Shown piece by piece: positions 60,363 through 64,000 of a stretch of DNA of 64,000 nt; position 1 is the stretch's first letter, and every line of letters starts with the position of its first letter. A model generated the notes under the pieces. The model searched no databases. It had not been told where the DNA came from and saw nothing but the letters and a program-made list of their open reading frames with translations. The translations under genes were made by a program, and so were the position numbers. The stretch is taken from contig CAWUSW010000036.1 of assembly GCA_963925675.1 (NCBI GenBank), positions 33,526 to 97,525 on the forward strand, in the 5' to 3' direction. This DNA is from Eutrophocola sp963925675. Lineage in GTDB: Bacteria; Pseudomonadota; Gammaproteobacteria; Pseudomonadales; Pseudohongiellaceae.

Positions 60363-61244
60363 ATGATGAGTTTTACAGATTATGCAGCTCAAATAAAAGC
60401 TCTTGGCCGGGAGATCAGTCTTGAGGCATTGACGGCAACCAGTGAACTAATCGCGCCGATGATTGGTGAGAATATGTTGGCGGGTGTGGCAGTCACCCGT
60501 GATCTGCAGTATGGCGAAAATGAACGGCATCGCCTGGATGTGTTTACTGCTGAACATTCAGGCTCGTTAAACCCCGTGCTTTTGTTTGTCCATGGCGGTG
60601 GTTTTATTGGCGGCGACAAACATGCCGAGGGTAGTCCGTTTTATTCCAATATTGGCGCCTGGGCTGCTAACAATGGCTTTGCCGGCGTGAACATGACTTA
60701 TCGCCTGGCACCGGATCACCCCTGGCCAGCAGGCATAGAAGATATTCGTGGTGCGGTGGAATTTATTAAAGACAAGGGTCAGGATTATGGGCTGGATGCG
60801 GACAAGATATTCCTTATGGGGCAATCGGCAGGGGGTGCTCATGCTGCTGGCTATATTGCGCACGGATCATTTTATGGTGAACAAGGTCATGGGTTGGCCG
60901 GGGCTATCCTGCTTTCGGCAGTATATGACTTTGTCGCCATGCCGACCACGTTGATGGAGCTGGCCTACCTGGGTGAAGATGAATCCACCTATTACGCACG
61001 TTCATCTATTGATGGCTTGCTCGATACCAATATCCCCTTGCTGGTCACCATGGCAGAACATGATCCCGCCAAGTTTCAAGCCCAGACGCTGCAATTTCTA
61101 AATGCCTGGCTGGGTAAACATGGTGAACTGCCCTGGTATGTGCACATGCTAGGGCAGAATCATTTGTCGGTAGCGCTCTACCTGGGTTTACAAGATGACT
61201 TGCTGGCTCCCCAGTTAAAACGTTTTATCGAGGAAAATATCTAA
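60363..61244 (+). CDS. Alpha/beta hydrolase (hormone-sensitive-lipase-like esterase)
   Basis: The 293-residue product is a serine hydrolase. It has the oxyanion motif H-G-G-G-F-I-G-G, Y-R-L-A-P-D-H-P-W-P-A-G, the nucleophile elbow L-M-G-Q-S-A-G-G-A-H, and later Asp and His candidates in M-A-E-H-D-P and Q-N-H-L-S. These fit the HSL/carboxylesterase type that uses short acyl esters. No signal peptide is visible. It is the last of three closely spaced genes. Directly after its stop a repeat region begins. Confidence 0.85.
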   Translation: MMSFTDYAAQIKALGREISLEALTATSELIAPMIGENMLAGVAVTRDLQYGENERHRLDVFTAEHSGSLNPVLLFVHGGGFIGGDKHAEGSPFYSNIGAWAANNGFAGVNMTYRLAPDHPWPAGIEDIRGAVEFIKDKGQDYGLDADKIFLMGQSAGGAHAAGYIAHGSFYGEQGHGLAGAILLSAVYDFVAMPTTLMELAYLGEDESTYYARSSIDGLLDTNIPLLVTMAEHDPAKFQAQTLQFLNAWLGKHGELPWYVHMLGQNHLSVALYLGLQDDLLAPQLKRFIEENI

Positions 61245-61310
61245 AGGGCAAGCAATAAGGAGCAGGGACAAAGGATTTCCCTGCGACTTGCGACTTGTAA
61301 CTTGCGACTA
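61244..61310. repeat. Heptamer-period repeat, copy B, inverted arrangement
   Basis: Right after the hydrolase stop, AAG-type units (AAGGGC, AAGCAAT, AAGGAGC; 61244-61263) are followed by inverted units CTTGCGA, CTTGTAA, CTTGCGA (61287-61307) and CTAG. On the minus strand the latter read TAGTCGC-AAGTTAC-AAGTCGC-AAG, the same core as copies A and E. Confidence 0.8.
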
Positions 61311-61316
61311 GTTTTA

Positions 61317-61733
61317 ATGATTTACATTGCCTCACATATTCATCTCCAGGACCATGAAGTGGAATACAACGCCACTCTGGCCCAGGGTCCGGGCGGACAG
61401 AATGTCAACAAGGTCAATACTGCCATTCAGTTGCGCTTTGATATCAATAATTCTTCACTGCCCCGGGCGGTTAAACAAAGATTGTTACGCATGCCTGACA
61501 GTCGCATCAGCAAGGATGGCGTGCTGGTCATCAAGGCAAAAGAAGAGCGTAGTCAACTGCGTAACAAGGAAGATGCGCTGGAACGACTGAGGACTATGAT
61601 CAAGCAAGCCATGGTCGTACCAAAAAAACGTATTCCTACCAAGCCAAAACGGTCCTCTGTGAAAAGGCGTCTTGACAGCAAAACCAAACGCGGGTTGGTG
61701 AAAAATTTCCGTAAGTCCGTGAGTGAAGAATAA
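61317..61733 (+). CDS. arfB: Peptidyl-tRNA hydrolase ArfB (ribosome rescue)
   Basis: The 138-residue product is ArfB (YaeJ), which enters ribosomes stalled without a stop codon and releases the peptide. The catalytic motif G-P-G-G-Q-N-V-N-K-V (normally G-G-Q) is present at about residues 24-33. The C-terminal basic tail (K-K-R-I-P-T-K-P-K-R-S-S-V-K-R-R) reads the mRNA channel. ATG 61317 is the start; a TTG at 61302 lies in the repeat. No clear ribosome site precedes it. The stop overlaps the first unit of an AAGGTAC repeat. Confidence 0.93.
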   Translation: MIYIASHIHLQDHEVEYNATLAQGPGGQNVNKVNTAIQLRFDINNSSLPRAVKQRLLRMPDSRISKDGVLVIKAKEERSQLRNKEDALERLRTMIKQAMVVPKKRIPTKPKRSSVKRRLDSKTKRGLVKNFRKSVSEE

Positions 61734-61763
61734 GGTACAAGGTACAAGGTACAAGGTACAAGG
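61732..61763 (+). repeat. Four perfect AAGGTAC heptamers
   Basis: AAGGTAC repeats four times from within the arfB stop codon (TAA shares AA), followed by AAGG. This is the purest heptamer tract in the window. Confidence 0.92.
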
Positions 61764-61902
61764 GAGTCTCTGCTGATGCGCGCACTTTGTAATCTGCGTA
61801 TAATCTCTTTCTTGTTTAATGGTACCTTTCAAAGCTAAAGCTGCAGGTCGAATAAGGTCGCCATCCGGCAAATTACCCATAAAAAAACAAAAGAAACCCT
61901 CT

Positions 61903-63408
61903 ATGTCAGAAGTCAGAACAAGAATTGCGCCATCGCCCACTGGTGATCCTCATGTAGGCACCGCTTATATTGCTTTATTTAATATGTGCTTTGCCCGACA
62001 GATGGGAGGCAAATTCATCCTGCGTATTGAAGATACCGATCAGGTGCGCAGTACCAAACAGTCCGAGCAGGAGATTCTCGATTCTCTGCGCTGGTTACAT
62101 CTGGACTGGGATGAAGGCCCGGATAAGGGGGGTGACTTTGGTCCGTATCGGCAAAGTGAACGCAGTGAGATTTACCAGGAGCACGTGGACAAGCTGGTCA
62201 ATGATGGTCATGCCTTTCCCTGTTTCTGCACAGAGGAACGCCTCACAGATTTACGCCGCAAACAGCAGGAAGAAAAAATCCAACCCGGCTACGACGGCCA
62301 TTGCCTGACGATGGACAAAGAAGAAGTTCAGCGCAGAGTCGATGCCAGGCTCCCCCATGTGATTCGCATGCTGGTGCCAGCCGATGGTAAATGCATCGTC
62401 AAAGACATGTTACGTGGTGATATAGAAATAGACTGGCATCAGATCGATATGCAGGTACTGATGAAATCCGACGGCCTGCCGACCTATCACCTTGCCAATG
62501 TGGTCGACGATCACCTGATGCAGATCACCCATGTGATCCGTGGTGAAGAATGGATTACTTCTGCACCCAAACATCTCAAGTTGTATGAATATTTTGGCTG
62601 GGAAGCCCCGGTGCTGATTCATATGCCACTTCTGCGCAACGCTGACAAGAGTAAGCTCAGTAAGCGCAAGAATCCGACCAGTATTGGTTACTACCAGAAA
62701 ATGGGTTACCTGAGTGAAGCTGTTGTGAATTATCTTGGCATGATGGGCTGGACCATGCCGACATCAAGCCGGGAAGAAAGTGCTGAAGAAATGTTTTCCG
62801 TTCAGGAAATGATAGATAACTTCGACATTAATCGTGTCTCCCTGGGGGGGCCTGTCTTTGATACGGAAAAGCTCGATTGGCTTAATGGACGTTATCTCAG
62901 AGAAAAACTCTCAGATGAGGAGTTTATTCAGCGCTTCGGGGAATGGGCCTTCAAGCCTGAAATAATGCATCAGATTATTCCCTTGATTAAACAAAGGGTT
63001 GAGCGCTTTTCTGATGTGGCCCCCATCGCCGGTTTTTTTGTCAGTGGCATGCCTGTCATCAGCGAGACTGACTTCGAGCATAAACAATTGAGCATGGAAG
63101 ACAGCGTCAAAATTTTACAATTTATCGCATGGGCGATTGAATCCCTGCCTGAATGGCACCGTGACCGCCTGGAAACGCTGTTAATGGGCATGGCAGACAC
63201 GATGGAAATCAAAGTCCGTGATTTTCTCTTTCCAGTGTTTATCGCTATTGCTGGAACTTCAGTGTCGACTTCGGTAATCGACTCAATGGCCGTTCTTGGC
63301 AAAGACATGACTAGGGCACGACTGCGTCACGCTATAGATGTGCTGGGCGGCGTATCGAAGAAAGGGGCCAAGAAACTGGAAAGTGAGTTTCGCAAGATCA
63401 GTATCTAG
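61903..63408 (+). CDS. gltX: Glutamate-tRNA ligase
   Basis: The 501-residue class I synthetase charges tRNA-Glu. It starts M-S-E-V-R-T-R-I-A-P-S-P-T-G-D-P-H-V-G-T, which contains the HIGH-type motif (H-V-G-T), and has the KMSKS equivalent K-L-S-K-R-K-N-P. R-I-E-D-T-D is also typical. The frame opens at 61819, but ATG 61903 gives the normal N terminus. The stop codon lies in a heptamer repeat. A tRNA-Glu gene lies about 350 bases downstream. Confidence 0.95.
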   Translation: MSEVRTRIAPSPTGDPHVGTAYIALFNMCFARQMGGKFILRIEDTDQVRSTKQSEQEILDSLRWLHLDWDEGPDKGGDFGPYRQSERSEIYQEHVDKLVNDGHAFPCFCTEERLTDLRRKQQEEKIQPGYDGHCLTMDKEEVQRRVDARLPHVIRMLVPADGKCIVKDMLRGDIEIDWHQIDMQVLMKSDGLPTYHLANVVDDHLMQITHVIRGEEWITSAPKHLKLYEYFGWEAPVLIHMPLLRNADKSKLSKRKNPTSIGYYQKMGYLSEAVVNYLGMMGWTMPTSSREESAEEMFSVQEMIDNFDINRVSLGGPVFDTEKLDWLNGRYLREKLSDEEFIQRFGEWAFKPEIMHQIIPLIKQRVERFSDVAPIAGFFVSGMPVISETDFEHKQLSMEDSVKILQFIAWAIESLPEWHRDRLETLLMGMADTMEIKVRDFLFPVFIAIAGTSVSTSVIDSMAVLGKDMTRARLRHAIDVLGGVSKKGAKKLESEFRKISI

Positions 63409-63426
63409 TCACAAGTTATAAGCAAA
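63406..63426 (+). repeat. Heptamer-period repeat, copy E, across the gltX stop
   Basis: TAGTCAC, AAGTTAT, AAGCAAA form three units. The first begins with the gltX stop codon TAG. The core TAGTCRC-AAGTTAY-AAG matches the minus strand of copy B. Confidence 0.75.
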
Positions 63427-63511
63427 AACAGGAAATTATTTTCCCTGAGTGGACTTTTCCTGTTCTCAGGCATTAATAATTAGCTTCAAGCCCTTAGTTT
63501 TCCTAATGTTG

Positions 63512-63547
63512 TTGACAGAGCCGAGGGGCATGCCTAAAATGCGCGTC
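63512..63547 (+). promoter_or_regulatory. Sigma-70 promoter of the tRNA operon with GC-rich discriminator
   Basis: TTGACA (63512-63517), 17 bases, TAAAAT (63535-63540), then GCGCGTC. A GC-rich discriminator after the -10 box is typical of stable-RNA promoters under stringent control. A leader of about 115 bases precedes the first tRNA. Confidence 0.8.
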
Positions 63548-63662
63548 TTTGCCATACAGCGTGCTGTCAGGCAGGAAGCAGCAAGACGATGTTAGAGGGG
63601 CTTTAGACCCGAATTAGATGTAAGAAATCTATACTGCATTTTGCTGGTTATGAATGAAAAGC

Positions 63663-63738
63663 GGGGCCATAGCTCAGCTGGGAGAGCGCAACACTGGCAG
63701 TGTTGAGGTCAGCGGTTCGATCCCGCTTGGCTCCACCA
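63663..63738 (+). tRNA. tRNA-Ala (GGC anticodon)
   Basis: The 76-base gene folds as a cloverleaf: acceptor GGGGCCA with TGGCTCC (one G-T pair), D arm GCTC/GAGC, anticodon stem CAACA/TGTTG with GGC at 63696-63698, T arm GCGGG with TTCGATC loop, and encoded CCA end. It reads GCC and GCU codons. Confidence 0.97.
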
Positions 63739-63756
63739 TTCATAACAATACTTTTA

Positions 63757-63832
63757 GTCCCCTTCGTCTAGAGGCCTAGGACACCGGGTTTTCATCTCGG
63801 CAACAGGGGTTCGACTCCCCTACGGGATACCA
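63757..63832 (+). tRNA. tRNA-Glu (TTC anticodon)
   Basis: The 76-base gene has the tRNA-Glu body: GTCCCCTTCGTCTAGAGGCC start, anticodon stem CCGGG/CTCGG, anticodon TTC at 63791-63793, T arm AGGGG/CCCCT and encoded CCA. The acceptor has GTCCCCT against ACGGGAT, leaving a C-C mismatch at pair 6-67 and a G-T at pair 1-72. It follows tRNA-Ala by 18 bases. Confidence 0.95.
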
Positions 63833-63841
63833 ATTTGTCTA

Positions 63842-63863
63842 GAAGCCCTGTAAGTAGGGCTTC
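63842..63863 (+). terminator. Hairpin after the tRNA operon
   Basis: GAAGCCCT (63842-63849) pairs perfectly with AGGGCTTC (63856-63863). It is probably the end of the tRNA transcript, though no T run follows directly. Confidence 0.55.
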
Positions 63864-64000
63864 ATAGGATTCTAAACCCAAAATATATAGCGACGTTTTA
63901 TTAGTAAAGAGTTGACTATAATTCTCATGTACTATTAACTTGATGTTATATATTTTTACAGCATTTATTAAGTGTATTTATACAAAAATGAATAAATTTC
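63864..64000. other. AT-rich end of the window, no gene seen
   Basis: 137 AT-rich bases with no supported frame; a promoter for a gene beyond the window is possible. Confidence 0.4.

Noticed and set aside
61819..61902. Upstream start for gltX at 61819
   Set aside because: It adds 28 basic residues not seen in the family; ATG 61903 gives the normal N terminus.
48575..63426. Heptamer tracts as a CRISPR array
   Set aside because: Units are seven bases with no spacers and there are no cas genes.
63564..63585. SRP-RNA-like string before tRNA-Ala (GTCAGGCAGGAAGCAGC)
   Set aside because: The helix arms are absent and a full ffs gene exists at 17732-17845. The similarity is short and probably chance.

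Overview
The window reads as chromosomal DNA of a free-living, probably marine gammaproteobacterium of moderate GC content. The housekeeping order supports this. The runs ffs-dnaX-ybaB-recR-rnd, roxA-purB-hflD-mnmA-nudJ-rluE and cspD-clpS-clpA-infA-bpt-aat-trxB-ftsK-lolA-rarA-serS-cysG match, with a few insertions, the gene order known from Pseudomonas, Escherichia and relatives. I see no prophage, insertion sequence, integrase or CRISPR array. Genus cannot be fixed from the sequence alone.

Region 1 (1-12140) is accessory and catabolic in flavour. It holds the end of a TonB-dependent receptor, a VOC-fold protein, three secreted proteins of the DUF6152 family or its partner domain, malonyl-CoA decarboxylase, a fumarylpyruvate-hydrolase-like enzyme, an AmpG-like transporter, a double-cupin protein, an exported amidohydrolase, a hydroxycinnamoyl-CoA hydratase/lyase and a further DUF6152 protein. 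An uptake and degradation locus for plant-type aromatic compounds is a reasonable inference, not a demonstrated fact.

Region 2 (12300-17560) has a two-gene type I export system, an HlyD-type adaptor plus a C39-peptidase ABC exporter with Asn at the usual Asp position. A TraB/GumN metalloprotease with an extra N-terminal domain follows. Region 3 (17730-23180) has the SRP RNA, dnaX with an A9 slippery run and a nearby -1-frame stop, ybaB, recR, rnd, ycgL and a ycgN that seems to start at ATT. Region 4 (23190-26360) is a phage-shock-protein locus. PspF faces a sigma-54 promoter that drives a small lipoprotein, pspA, pspB and a pspC with two PspC domains. Region 5 (26520-36790) has hrpA, mlaA, a PilZ protein, a partner-switching pair (REC-PP2C phosphatase and STAS protein), a TerB-like protein, dusA, YceI and a dehydrogenase.

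Region 6 (36790-44440) is the roxA-purB-hflD-mnmA-nudJ-rluE block on the minus strand, broken by two plus-strand islets: a vapBC-type toxin-antitoxin pair and moaCDE. Region 7 (44620-63840) contains the N-degron machinery (clpS, clpA, bpt, aat), then infA, trxB, ftsK, lolA, rarA, crcB, serS, cysG, small enzymes, arfB, gltX and tRNA-Ala(GGC)-tRNA-Glu(UUC).

The most unusual signal outside genes is a family of repeats with a seven-base period and an AAG anchor. They sit at or across the stop codons of several genes between about 48.5 and 63.4 kb. Three copies share the same 14-base core. Other points of interest are the dnaX slippage site, the ATT start of ycgN, the psp operon layout and the modular DUF6152 set.
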